A stretch of DNA of 64,000 nt from positions 62,001 to 126,000 of the forward strand of contig WHUX01000048.1 in the NCBI GenBank assembly GCA_015179025.1, read 5' to 3'. A program made the position numbers and the translations under genes. This stretch comes from Terfezia claveryi. Its lineage: Eukaryota > Ascomycota > Pezizomycetes > Pezizales > Pezizaceae. Numbering within the stretch: position 1 is the first letter of the stretch; every line of letters begins with the position of its first letter. Shown piece by piece: positions 10,969 to 21,814 of this stretch. The notes beneath the pieces are model-generated. The model did no database searches, was not told the DNA's origin, and was given only the letters and a program-made list of their open reading frames with translations.

Positions 10969-11094
10969 TTTGATATATTCTGTATTCGAGTGATGTATGG
11001 CAGTTGATTTGTTCTCAATCAAATATTAAAGAGATCACTCGTCATGACTACGTCATGACGCCCCCTTTCTGCATCCCAAAAGCAGCAAGACACC

Positions 11095-11109
11095 TAGTCT
11101 GGTTGGCAC
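11095..11109 (+). repeat. TAGTCTGG-type end motif
   Basis: TAGTCTGGTTGGCAC, continuing AACACCCTCCACAGG, as at 47258. A perfect inverse lies at 13358-13372, so the pair could bound a 2.3 kb element that contains the zinc-ribbon gene and DNA element B. Confidence 0.55.
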
Positions 11110-11396
11110 AACACCCTCCACAGGATAGTCTCGGCACCCACCCAAGCTGCTTCCTTTCCTCTATAGGATGGTGAGACTTTTAGCGTGATCAGCTTGAAGC
11201 GCTACCGGGTAGCGCCCGCGCATATTGACCTCTTCTAGTTAACAATCAAACTTCTCGCTGACATCAGCAAATGCGAAGCTATGTGATCGACTAGAGTCTT
11301 GGCATGAGACTATCGCTGACAATCAAATCTTCACTCCTACCATATCTCTCGCTAACAATCAAACTTCCGCTAAAAATCAAATCTACCATATCCCTC

Positions 11397-12075
11397 ATGG
11401 ATCCAATTTGCTGCGCCCGTTGTTATTGTAAATACGACCCAGCTCTTTGGACACTAACTCAGAATGGCGGACGTATGAAGACATGCAATGCAATCCATGT
11501 ACGAGCAAGAGAATTGTGAAGATGACAGTAAGGACTCCATATAAAATTGTAGTATATTGGTTTAACTAACCGCTTTGTAGTGGAAGAGAGAGGAGACTTT
11601 GAGAGAGCGAAACTTGCAAGAGGAGAGCTTGAGAGCTGAGGATGATACTTCTTATATGTCAGTGAGACAAACGGAAAGGAATATACAAAGATCAACATCA
11701 GAAACTCCCCACAACCAGCAAACTTCCCACAGCCAGCAAAGTTCCCACGGCCGGCAAACCTCCCGCGGCCAGGAAACTTCCTCAAGTTTTGAGCCTCTTC
11801 GGCGTTCTCATTCTACTCACCATTACCGTGTTCCTCAGGCTCTCCATGCTTCTCCTCCTCCCCGCCGTACTTCTCCTCCTCCCCGCCGTTCTTCTCCTCC
11901 TTCCCGCCGTACTTCTCCTCCTTCCCGCCGTACTTCTCCTCCTCCCCGTGCACGAGAATTCGCTTCCTACATAAGAACTTTGGAGGATTTCGCCAAATCA
12001 ATGGACGATCTTCAATTGGGGGAGTGTACAGTTTGGGAGGAGGCCGGAATTGGGGCAAAGATTCGGGCAATATGA
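11397..12075 (+). pseudogene. Zinc-ribbon-like gene with Ser-Pro-Arg repeats, broken by a 5-bp duplication
   Basis: The ATG at 11397 opens MDPICCARCYCKYDPALW, then GGRMKTC. The first Cys pair (CARC) is intact, but the second (CxxC) is lost because TGCAA is doubled at 11485-11494; read without one copy, the frame gives CNPC and runs in phase into a good donor (GTAAGG, about 11529) whose intron ends TTTGTAG at 11580 with a CTAACC branch. Exon 2 (11581-12075) is open, basic and Gln-rich at first. It then has five SPPPRRT/SPPSRRT repeats (11850-11945) and ends REFASYIRTLEDFAKSMDD. As written, translation stops at 11517-11519. The stop of exon 2 is two bases before a transposon insertion site. No function is assigned. 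Confidence 0.45.
11850..11945 (+). repeat. Short tandem repeat inside exon 2 (SPP[PS]RRT units)
   Basis: Units of about 21 bp of the type TCTCCTCCTCCCCGCCGTACT are repeated about five times and keep the frame open, giving Ser-Pro-Pro-Pro/Ser-Arg-Arg-Thr/Ser heptads. Confidence 0.7.
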
Positions 12076-12079
12076 GATA

Positions 12080-12688
12080 CCGTATTAATTCGCAAGTAAG
12101 ACAGTACTACTCGTCAGGACAGTACCAGTGTATAAGACAGGGGTAAAACAGCCTAATTTTGGCCGAGATATCCGGTTCGTGTATTAGACAGCAAATTTTA
12201 CTTATAGGACAGTAGTATAGTAATGTCTGTCGACGTTGACTGGGGCAGTCGGTTTCTTTCACTCATCACTATCACGTTCCAATGCCAATTCCGCTGGCAT
12301 CTCGTGCTGGACCCAATGCGCAAACAACAAGCCAAAAACCTCGAGCAACCTCTGTATTGCAACTGCAGAAATCTGGCAACACAGAAGATGAAGGTTTCGA
12401 CCTTGAGGTTTAGGATGATGAGACGGATGCAGATGGAAGTGATAATGAGCAGGGAGATTATATTACTGAGAGGAGGCTGTTCAATATGCTACGATTACGC
12501 TTGGGGAGGAGATTGTGTAACTAGATACCAATTATACCGCTGTCGGTTGTTCCGGAATTTTTTTTTTCCGGGGAAATTCTTTTATAAGACAGTACTCCGT
12601 GTTTAAGCTAGTATCGTATATAAGACAGTAAATTCAAAGCCCCTCAGACCGCCCGTTTGTCAGCATTCTTACTTGCGAATTAATACTG
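12080..12688. mobile_element. 609-bp TA-flanked DNA element, family B copy 1
   Basis: The ends CCGTATTAATTCGCAAGTAA and its inverse (one base differs at the right end) are flanked by TA at 12078-12079 and 12689-12690. Inside, the motif TATAAGACAGTA and variants recur about seven times, mainly near both ends. A short coding relic (GSDNEQGDYITE in one frame near 12440) is shared with copy 2 at 39 kb. It looks like an internally deleted, non-autonomous Tc1/mariner- or pogo-type element with subterminal transposase-binding repeats. Confidence 0.85.
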
Positions 12689-12690
12689 TA

Positions 12691-13357
12691 TAAGGATTTG
12701 CGAGCGTTGTGGACGCGAGCTGTCTGCCCTTTCTTGGCAAGGAACCTATAAGTTTTCAGCTCAAAATGTCATGTCCCCAGGGCAAATACCACCTGAATTA
12801 GATAGGGATACCGACGCCAATTGAGGCTATGATGTTAGCTCTCGAGGTTTTGGGCATTATAAAGGTGGGAAGATCCATGTCATTAACTTCCAACTGAAGT
12901 CTTCCATATCATGCGTCATCTACCACATGAACTGCCACTCATAGTTCTTAGGGTTATTTTGGATATAGTTAGCCTTGAATCCCGGGTGCGACCCCTAAGG
13001 TTGGCACACGAGGTATAAATTCCTAGCATGATATTTTCTTTTTCGTTTTGGCTTCTTTCTTTTCTTTGGGTGCTCTAATATTCCTAGGGATCGTTGCCAT
13101 ATCAGGCCTACGCGGCCTCAGTTACCTTGTAAGTACAATAGAGGCTGGATGTGACAGCGTCTTAAATTGCTGGCGTCTTAAACCTCCATCTTCACCAAAG
13201 ATGCGAGATTTCGAGAAGTCTCGGTATGAATACATATATGCACATATGAACAAAACACTCACAAATCTCCATTGTTCTTTGCTATATTTTTTGACTCGAC
13301 CCGTAACTACTCGCTAGAAAATTTGCGGTGGGGACATTCTTCGCTTATGTTGCTGAG
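12691..13357. other. Non-coding stretch
   Basis: No convincing exon is seen. A short hydrophobic frame at 13048-13320 lacks an ATG start and any recognisable motif. Confidence 0.4.
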
Positions 13358-13372
13358 GTGCCAACCAGACTA
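13358..13372 (-). repeat. TAGTCTGG-type end motif, inverse
   Basis: GTGCCAACCAGACTA is the exact inverse of 11095-11109; similarity does not extend inward. Confidence 0.55.
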
Positions 13373-16300
13373 CCTGCTGATGCACCCCAGGTTTGAGGTC
13401 CACAGCAATACCAGTCACTGCCAACCATGTCCCATTAAAAATATTTTTCCGATATCGCTACATTACCGTAAATCAGGAGCGTGACCCCGCTCGGGCTAAT
13501 GATTTAGTTACGTCGTTAGCACGGGGATGGGAAGGAGGGGGGTGGTAGCAGTGATGAGGGATGGCTTGTGTGACATGTAGGTAAACCTCCAGAAATAGAC
13601 GTAATCCCTCATTGCTAGAATTTATGTGGATATGCTCATGAAATACAATATTTTGAACAATATGAACCTCTGATTGTAACTACCCTGATCTCAGAAATTG
13701 TATCTAGCTAATAATTGAGTGGTAGGTAGAAACTCTGAATATCAAAAAGATGTCTTCCAACTTGGTCCATCAGACTACTACTTCCTCTACAATAAGATAA
13801 AAATTACACGTAGACATTGACTGTTCTATACCTATCAGGAACTAAACAACTACAATCCGATACATATAATCCAATATCTGATGCTTACACTAGTCTAGGC
13901 CATAAACAACTCCATTGATCTCCTAGAGTGCCCTCATATAATAATAGGGGGTAAGAGAAAGCAAGAATCTTCCAGAAATTTGAGTTGATGGACTGAAGAT
14001 CAAGCAAAGGGTGGCAGTAGAAGAAGGACGGTGGTAATAACTTTGGCACATTCCTTCTACTGTGCGTCGGACTGGAGAATTTCCCATCTTCAGGAGTAGC
14101 CATAATCTATCGAATCCCAGGCCGGTTAATACAACACTGACGTCCTAATCATTCCATGAATTAATGGTAGATTACGAAGGTGAGGGAGCCCCACAGCAAG
14201 CAGAGGAGGGCCTGGAGTAGTTGGTTGTCGAGGCGGTGAAAGAGTAGGAGGACGAGGAAGCGGATGCAGAGCGTTCACTACAGACTGCAAATAAATGGGA
14301 AATGACAATCCGGCAGACTTACTTACGAAACTACACTCCACTGCTCATATGTATCAAGGAATGGAAGAAGAGATGGATGAGTATTCCTGGGTGGCTGTCT
14401 CTTTTTTTTTTCTTTTTTTTTAAATGGCTGACTGAACAATGCCGACTTAGAATGAACTACGAAGAGGGAAAAGACAGTACACTCTTTGGTCGAAGAAACA
14501 GGGGAAATTCAGGCAGCAGGAAAGCTCGAGTAAAGCAGGCGTAGAGAGTACTCTCCCCGGTTGAGCCTCGAAAGCGAAGGTGAAAGCACCAAGGGAAGCC
14601 TGGGATAGTTGAAAAGAAAAGCGATGGAACCAGGGAAATATATAAGTGCTTGAATCGCTCTCACGTAAAAGCCAGAACACTAACACCATAGCTTTCAGAC
14701 TATAGCGATAACTTAAATAGTTCCGCCAAATAAGCACAGCATAATTACTTCGCTTCTCTCCCCAAGATTCTCGCCCACAACCTCGTAATCTTACATAGTT
14801 GACAGCTATCCACGCTGACCATCGGGATACAACACTTTTCCACCAGCTATCTTTCCTAAGAGCAAACATGACGGGAAAGTTTCAGAATTTTTCTCCCTGA
14901 CCTATGATAACGACACGTTCATATGGTTAAGCGCAACCATAGAACTGTATGGTACCACTACTATAGCAGCGATCGGAGAAGGGAGAATATCTGGCAGTAA
15001 TCAATCTCGGAAATCATTGACCATGATGTTACTAGCAAAGATACATAAGCCAGCTCACTCCAGTTTCGGGAATCACATCTTTCAGTCACTCTGTAAATCT
15101 CAATCACGATGTTGTAAAACCCTGGAGGCTACCTCCAAATCCCCCGACTTGCATTTAAAGGATAGTGGCTGATATGCGGGGAATAGATAGCTTGGATATT
15201 CCTGTTTGCATGAGTGGTCGCGATTGAACGTCAGTATGGAAAGATCCCAGCACTGTAGTGCTAGGTACTAACAGTACTTTAACGTCCACTGTTTCAACAA
15301 ATCATTTGTTTCAGGAATCGGCAGAGTCATTCCCATCTGCTACAGAGATTACACAGACTGCCAAACTCCCTTGCAACACAAAGGACCCAGTCATGTAAGC
15401 CGGGGTTGCTAAAGCTGCTTCTCAGCTATTACTTACAATACGACTGTAAACAATATAGAACCTTCTGCCGGGAGTATTGTCAAATACATTTACCTGACGT
15501 AGCACAGGCCAGAATTAATACAGACAGCGCAACCGGAGTCTTTTGGTTTTCAATAACCCCCAGCCTCGTCTCTCCTGCGTTTACTACAGTGAGGTGCTCG
15601 TCGTTCAACTTTACGGATGCCATCCTGCTGTGTTGTTCTAACATACATAGTGCCGAGCTCAGGGTAATGGGTGCGACTTGCAAACCAGTCAAAAATAGCT
15701 TAATACTCCAGAATTATTCCCCAACCCCGTAAAGAAAGAAAATGTTACTAAATGTTATTGGAGAAGTTCCTCTAAACTAGGGGATTCGCAAATAGCAGGA
15801 TACTGTTTAGAACATCCCAGAAAATTGCTGCAACCCTGCCCAAGGCGCAGTGACTGGGCGTGGGCTCCCCGAAAATATTGCTCACAGCATCCAATTTCGT
15901 CGGTCAGAATCTCAAGAGGAAACCTTAATTTCCACTAGCAACTGGAAGTTATTTAATTTACAAGTAATGCTGACATCCAGCGAAACTGATTTAAGGTTAT
16001 ATACAAGGGCTTTCTGGAGGAAATTTTATCATAATATAGGAATACCTTTGGGATGACACTGGAATGGTTGCCGAATAAAGTAGGCGGGACTTGCCTCTTC
16101 TGAAAGCTGTAGTATCATACCATGCCCAACTCTATTCCAGTGCCTGCGATATTGTTCAATATTCTCGCATGTTACGGGAGCACCACGCTTCCTTAAGTGA
16201 TCCGGCCTATGTATATATATTGCGACAAGTTTAAACTAAATTTTGTTCTGGTGGGTTGAGAGGCTGCAATGACAATAGTACCAAGGAGCAAAAAAAGGGC

Positions 16301-16409
16301 GAAGCAGGCAGCAACAGTTCAAATGGGCTACACCATACTTTAGGATGACCAGATTTTCAGTCTTCGGATCGACGGGGTGCGGGTGAAGGAGGTAACTGTG
16401 GATATTATA
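13373..16409. other. Long stretch without a supported gene
   Basis: Short frames of 70-140 codons occur on both strands (for example minus 13885-14103, minus 14126-14341, minus 14447-14869 and minus 15480-15692, the last ending at a good GTAAAT donor), but none shows a family motif or a joinable exon set. A T-rich run interrupted by C lies at 14400-14422. Any real gene here would need transcript evidence. Confidence 0.4.
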
Positions 16410-16724
16410 ATGGCAGATAGCACTGGAGTGTCTAATGCCTTAAAAGAGCTGGTTAATGTTCCCTACATGGAGTCTGAAAGGTATCCCACGGAAGCGAGCG
16501 CTGGTTTCAAAGAGGCCTTAGTGACTTCATTTCTTAGAAATCGATCCTATCTTCAAAGCAACTTTGAATTTAAGAGGAGGGTGGGGTTCCCCTTCGGGGC
16601 GCAGGCTCCAAAACCGAAGGAGAGATGGGTACCAGACTGCATAGGTATAGTTCATTCACCCATAGAACACAACATCATGCATATTACATTCACATACAGT
16701 ACCATGGCTGGTGTTCTTACCTAG
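16410..16724 (+). CDS. Hypothetical protein, uncertain
   Basis: An ATG at 16410 opens a 104-residue frame starting MADSTGVSNALKELVNVPYM. It has no signal peptide, no membrane segment and no known motif; composition is ordinary, with a few aromatic residues. Possible donors near its end (GTACCA at 16699) and a clear acceptor at 16800 (CTCTTTACAG, branch CTAAT at about 16767) suggest it may be the first part of a spliced gene, although joining them gives an extended hydrophobic tail. Either an isolated hypothetical gene or chance. Confidence 0.25.
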   Translation: MADSTGVSNALKELVNVPYMESERYPTEASAGFKEALVTSFLRNRSYLQSNFEFKRRVGFPFGAQAPKPKERWVPDCIGIVHSPIEHNIMHITFTYSTMAGVLT

Positions 16725-16839
16725 CAATACGACCCATTTAGCAAGGCCATTGAAGCTGATTGAGCTAATAATTCGGGTATATCACTTTGTCTCTTTACAG
16801 GCATCCAGATTTGGACGATACATTGGATACGATTGTGCT

Positions 16840-17700
16840 ATAGAAGGGAACTTGATTTTCTAATTTTTTGTCCTGCCGCATGGTATAATATTATTTCTTT
16901 TTATTTTTTTGGTGGTAAATCAGTACTTGTATTAATAACTATATTTTATAAACTTTCATGCCTCTGCTTGTTTCGGCTGTGTGATGATGTCTGCCTTCAT
17001 TTCTCCATAGTTCCGTAAGACGTTTGTGTTGAATATATTAGAAATTGTTTGTGGCGTTGGTTAGATTGGTTGAATGGGCCTGCAATTGGCGTGATTACCT
17101 CCATAGTCGGTTGGTCGTGCAACCAGACTACAGATAGGTACAGTATAGTGGCCCATTGCTGAACGGGGCCGTATTGCTGTATCGGTCAGAAGACCGACAG
17201 ATATTTCCCAAACATGGTGGGCAGGACTTGACTAGTAGTTAACGTGATTTGATAACTTGCTTCACAACCACTGATACCCAACTAACCAGCCAGCAATCTT
17301 AGACTACTATAGCAGAGAACTAAAAATCTTACCCAAATAAAATTGGGTGTGGGGCCAAGTGGTGCAATTACATGATTCTAAGCACAGGGAGAAATATTTA
17401 TGTGGGGAATCTCTGGAATTCCGGAGCGGCTATAGATAGCAGCTAGAGATGGAAGGAAAATAGTGTCTCAATATGAAAAATCTACTGTCCAGAAATAAAA
17501 AAGGAAAAAAATTAACCCAGAAACATATATCAATAGCTATGCCACAGCTCACCCCCCTAACCCCCTTACAGCTCTGGTGCGAACTTTTAGCCGCTGGGGC
17601 TTCGGTCGGGCTCTGAGCACGAGGGCTGGATTTGAGGCTCTGTCAGGCAAGTAATTTGCGTGACGGGCGGATAGTGACGTGAATGGCCTCCGAGGCATCG
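16840..17700. other. Non-coding stretch
   Basis: It contains AT-rich sequence and one copy of the dispersed TAGTCTGG-type end motif in reverse (17117-17130). No exon is recognised. Confidence 0.4.
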
Positions 17701-17710
17701 GAGCCCTAGC

Positions 17711-18088
17711 TCAAGGTTTGCGTGGGGCCGAGGGAGACTGGGCGAGACGGGTTGCCCATGATGCCGGCGGTGTTGGGAGTCTTTGGGCTAACTTTGGAGG
17801 TTTTATGAACCCATGGTTTATGGGACTTTGTGGTTGTTGGTGGGGGAGTATTCTGGGCCTTGGGACCGATTCTTGATACGCAGGCGGTGGTTGGCGTGGG
17901 TTTGTGTTTACTCCTCGTACCGACCTCCATTCCTTCTCATCATCCTCCACATCTGAATTCTGGTCCTCCTCTTCTGAATCCTGGAATGGACAGTCCTTCG
18001 CATGTCCACCAGAGATATCTTGTCCACGACAACGGTTGTAGTCGCATCGGACATGGGTGAAGAATTTGCATCCTCTTGGTTTAGACAT
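17711..18088 (-). CDS. Hypothetical Cys/His-containing, acidic and proline-rich protein
   Basis: A 125-residue frame starts at a proper ATG (18088) with MSKPRGCKFFTHVRCDYNR. Four Cys and two His lie within the first 33 residues, spaced in a way that could bind one metal ion. An acidic run (about residues 38-50, SEEEDQNSDVEDDEKE) follows, then a Pro/Gln-rich tail. This three-part layout looks like a small nuclear or regulatory protein rather than random sequence. No family is recognised. The Gly-rich frames on the opposite strand are shadows. Confidence 0.4.
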   Translation of the reverse strand: MSKPRGCKFFTHVRCDYNRCRGQDISGGHAKDCPFQDSEEEDQNSDVEDDEKEWRSVRGVNTNPRQPPPAYQESVPRPRILPHQQPQSPINHGFIKPPKLAQRLPTPPASWATRLAQSPSAPRKP

Positions 18089-18569
18089 TTTGATAAAGGA
18101 TCAAAAAGCTTTAGGACAAAGATATACGAAGGTAAGGATTGGTGGTGGTGTAAGGTAGAAAACCTGTTGAATCTTTTGCAGAACACTTAATGGTGTCAAT
18201 GTTGTCTGGGAAACTCAGTCTGATGTGGGGAAGCGGTAGAACAGTCCCTTATATATAGAATTTTTTTTTGTCAATTGCAATCAAGCGATTCAGTGTACCA
18301 ATTACCTATTGAGTTCACACTGACTGGATCGCAAACCTTCGTGCTATTTGACAAACCAGGTTAATAAACCTAGAAAGGTTAACCTAACATGATTGCAATA
18401 GAGCTCAATCTTAGCGGCATTGGGTCATCCGGTGAGACCCCGAGGGCCTTGAAATCACACAGTTTCATCCGTCAACATTCTAGGTCTTCGGACGTAGGCC
18501 CTGGAAAGGCAGCATGAGTGTGCGGGGTCACGGTGACTACTAGGCAGCCGGACCGACGCGGCAGGCAGC

Positions 18570-18790
18570 AATTTTTTTATTTTTTGTTTTAAATACTCAT
18601 TACTCCTATTCGATCCCAGTTACGAGACCATGAGGAGCCACTCGGTAACCTGGGTGGATTCAGGACAAGGCAAGTTAATCTGCCATGTCCGGCGCGCAGC
18701 AAGCAAAACAACGAACTCAAGTGAGTCGAGATCCCATGCTGTCATTAACGGGCTTGCGCCCGATGACCCACAGAGGCCTGACTGAGAAGA
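18570..18790 (-). mobile_element. Retroposon family R1 copy, minus strand
   Basis: In plus-strand order it shows a T-rich tail (18571-18590), ATACTCATTACTCCTATTCG, the CAAGGCAAGTTAATCTGCC core (18666-18684), then CCCATGCTGTCATTAACGGG (about 18732). The last block is the family's head. This is a near-complete copy. Confidence 0.75.
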
Positions 18791-19769
18791 AAGCCAAAGG
18801 TGGCAGGGATTTTCAAGCAAAACCCTCCCCCAAAACGCTCGCAGGTGGAAAAACTCAAAAAAATAACGTCTCGAAGGTGGGACAAACTCAGGTGGAGAAA
18901 CTCAAATGCCCGACGCGCTGGTATTCTGCAGGACTGAGGGAGGAGATTGATGGGGGTGTACATTCTCCCCTGGAATGGGCGCCGGCTTCGAAACCATAGA
19001 AGCGAGCTCCAGCACCGAGGGTAAGACTCTCAGAGTGGGCGCGAGCTCCAAAACTAAGATACAATATTATATTGTCTGAGGATAGACCGGGTATTATATA
19101 AAGTTATGATACTTCCTCAGCTAAGTAGTTTCAATACTTACCCCACGGCGCCTTTTCCTGGACCTCAACAAACTATTCGCACGCTCAATCTCCACCTCCG
19201 AGCCTCCAATTCTTTCTTTTCCAACTCCAGCGCCTAATGCTGCTCAATCATTGTCTCGGTAATCTGTGTCGCGGAATTCGCCTTGTCCAGAGCTCTGAAT
19301 GACAGAAAGTCCCATGATGTGGCTATCGCTGAGAAAATAAACCACGTGGCGAGAAAATGGCCATGCCTTAGTAAGCGACGGCAGTAATCTGATGAATCAT
19401 GAGCTTCGCGTAATATGCATGAGCATCCGCCAAATGCATAAACCTATGAACTTCAAGCACTACGGACCGCAACGACAGAGTGAGCGATCCCACGGGGAAA
19501 TAATCTTTCTGCTTGAGCTGGTAAGAAAACAGAGTATTCCTTGTTTCATCCCACTGGTGTCGGGGATCTTGTATGTACTGTATATCTGTAGACAAGGAAA
19601 GTAGAGCAATCGCAAAACCCTTCCCCCACCTAACCGTTGACCAGCATATTGATCGAGTCGGTGATCCATCATAAACCGATATCATGCCGCACGATTACTC
19701 TGCAACAGCAAAACCATCAACTTGCACCAAAATGCGTGAATGGGGACTCAATACATAATACCCATGTTT
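18791..19769. other. Non-coding stretch upstream and downstream of neighbours
   Basis: Short repeated phrases such as GGTGGGACAAACTCAGGTGG and GGCGCGAGCTCC occur at 18880-19050. No gene is supported. It forms the 3' flank of the HET gene. Confidence 0.4.
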
Positions 19770-21733
19770 CTAAATAAATAAACACTTGGAACGTTTTTCC
19801 AGAGTTGAATCAGGTCCTGTAAGTGAAACAACATAGTCCGTCCTCAACACGCCAATTTTTCTAAACACTTGTGCTCCCAACTTGCGGATACAATCCCCTG
19901 GACAAAAATATGTTGACCCTCCAGTCCACCCCAAGAACTGCTCGCATACAACCCAGTTATGTGATATGTTTGGCATTGGAGTAGCCAGGAAGTAAATTCC
20001 ATCTGGAATTTCCATCTGGTTGAGATATACACTTTGAAAGTTCACACGTCTTGAAGGTATGAGTCTCGTACGACCTCCGTCATTGGTTCCCCTGATTTGT
20101 GAAGTCCGTACGACATATTCACCCTTGACTTCAGTACTGTGCTGAATCGTAACATTGGGGAGGATGTAGACGCCTTCAATCAAGAGCAATCGACGATGTT
20201 TGCTGTTGTAATGACAACAACCGGAAATTGCACTGTGTTTTATATCCAACAATGCTCCCCTGGTCAGATGTCGGAGGTACTGATTACGCTCGGGCCAGCT
20301 CAAAAGTTGGTCCCATGACGGAAACCATTTGCCGTCATCGCCTACGTAGGGGAACTCAAAAAGTAGCTCCAACTTCGTTTGCGCCGCTAGTACATGGAAA
20401 CACTTTTCCCATGCTTCGCTCGGCAGAGTGCCCTCTAAATAGGTTGGGAGTGATGTTGTGCGGAGTAAATAGATGATACCAGAAATCTTGTCCAAGTCAC
20501 TGGCGGCATATCGGCGACCCATCTCCTTTGCGAGACGGTAAATCTCCCCGTGGCTTTTTCCTTGGTCCACCTCTAACTGTTGAGCGAGATCCCAAAGTGG
20601 TTGCATTACCTGGCGCAAGGTCATTTTATTGTCGTCGAAGACCATCTCTGTGTTCCACACGTTGGTAGTATCAGAAACCCCACCATTATACGTTATCTCC
20701 TCAGAGCGAATTTCTTGCAGTGTCCACGCTCTCTGCAGCCAGTGCCGAGGGTCGCCCCAGTTCTGTGAGTTAAATTTGCATCCCAGTCCGTTGAAGTAAC
20801 GGACAATTATCGTAACAATCTGGTAAATGTTTCCGATTGTCGGCACATCAAGCTTCCATTCCTGCTTCCTTTTTTCTTCACGTTTGTTCAAAAGTTCATC
20901 GCTGATTGCTGCACCTGCACAAGTTTGTCGTAAACAGAGGATATCAAGCCATACATATTTTGCGCCAAAGAGAATAAGTTCATGTCGAACCCCGTCTAAA
21001 CGTATCGATTGTGGGATGGGAACAGGCCATTTCATGCGGTTGGCTCGCGTATAGGTCAATTTCGGGTCCTTGGCCCAGCTATGTGAGACTGCCCAGAATT
21101 CAGGCAGTGCTTCATCTGTGTCGAGAAATTTGATTTCCCACGCCCCGGAACACGGATTCAGCTGAATTGATTTAATGGCGAGAAAATCAAATGGAATCAC
21201 ACGATTGCTTCTGACATCCCAAATCCGGCGTGGTAAAACCTTGTAAGGGGAGGAGATAAACTCAGTATCACCAAGTTTATTCCGGACTTCTTCTTGCTTT
21301 TTCACCTTCACCGCGTTCATGACATCCATCATGAAGTTGGAGCCAGAAACCTCCGGGATGATTTGTTTGTCATTCAGCGAGACCTTCACAAATACCGTAG
21401 AGGCCATGGAATATGCCCGACCAAAGTCCCAGTTTCTGGATTTAAACCACTGGATAGCTGATAGAAAAAGGGATTCCCTGCCAGCAGAGAGGAATCCTTC
21501 GTTCACAGAGTCGGTGCGGTCGCACAGTCCCGAAAGTGACTTCAGAAGATACCTCTGTTCAATGTCTTTGCATGGATAATCCGCCTGTTGGTCGAAGAGA
21601 TATTTACTTATCTATCATAAACATATTACATGTACGTTTCAGGTTGAAAAGGATGTTTAGAACGCAATTTGAGGTGTTGGAACTGTGTACGTACCTCTGC
21701 TCGGCTAGACGTTTCAGCCTTTCGGTTCTGCAT
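19770..21733 (-). CDS. HET-domain protein (two exons)
   Basis: The product, about 626 residues, belongs to the fungal heterokaryon-incompatibility (HET, PF06985) class; such proteins act in non-self recognition and regulated cell death, though most members are uncharacterised. Exon 1 (21733-21695) encodes 13 residues from an ATG. An 83-bp intron (GTACGT at 21694 to TAG at 21612) joins it in phase to exon 2 (21611-19770). The HET signature is clear: EFWAVSHSW near residue 186, YVWLDILCLRQ near 229, VPTIGNIYQ near 270 and WLQRAWTLQEI near 300. An N-terminal segment of about 150 residues (DIEQRYLLKSLSG, FVKVSLNDKQIIPE) precedes the domain. No NACHT or WD40 part follows, and the frame is intact. 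The start is chosen because the open frame extends above the internal ATG at 21407 and a consensus splice links it to an ATG. Confidence 0.8.
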
Positions 21734-21814
21734 ATTGATACTGTGGATTATGATTGATCGTGATATAGCTGTAGCTAGGTGGAATATATAACTGTGTAGA
21801 GTCAAAGTCCAACT

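Noticed and set aside
11095..13372. Helitron or CACTA assignment for the TAGTCTGG-type ends
   Set aside because: There is no 5' TC with 3' CTRR hairpin, and the ends do not start with CACTA; the shared TA at the border favours a TA-targeting element.
14447..14869. 140-codon minus-strand frame with Trp- and Arg-rich start
   Set aside because: No motif or convincing start context, and no exon partners; I could not tell it from chance.
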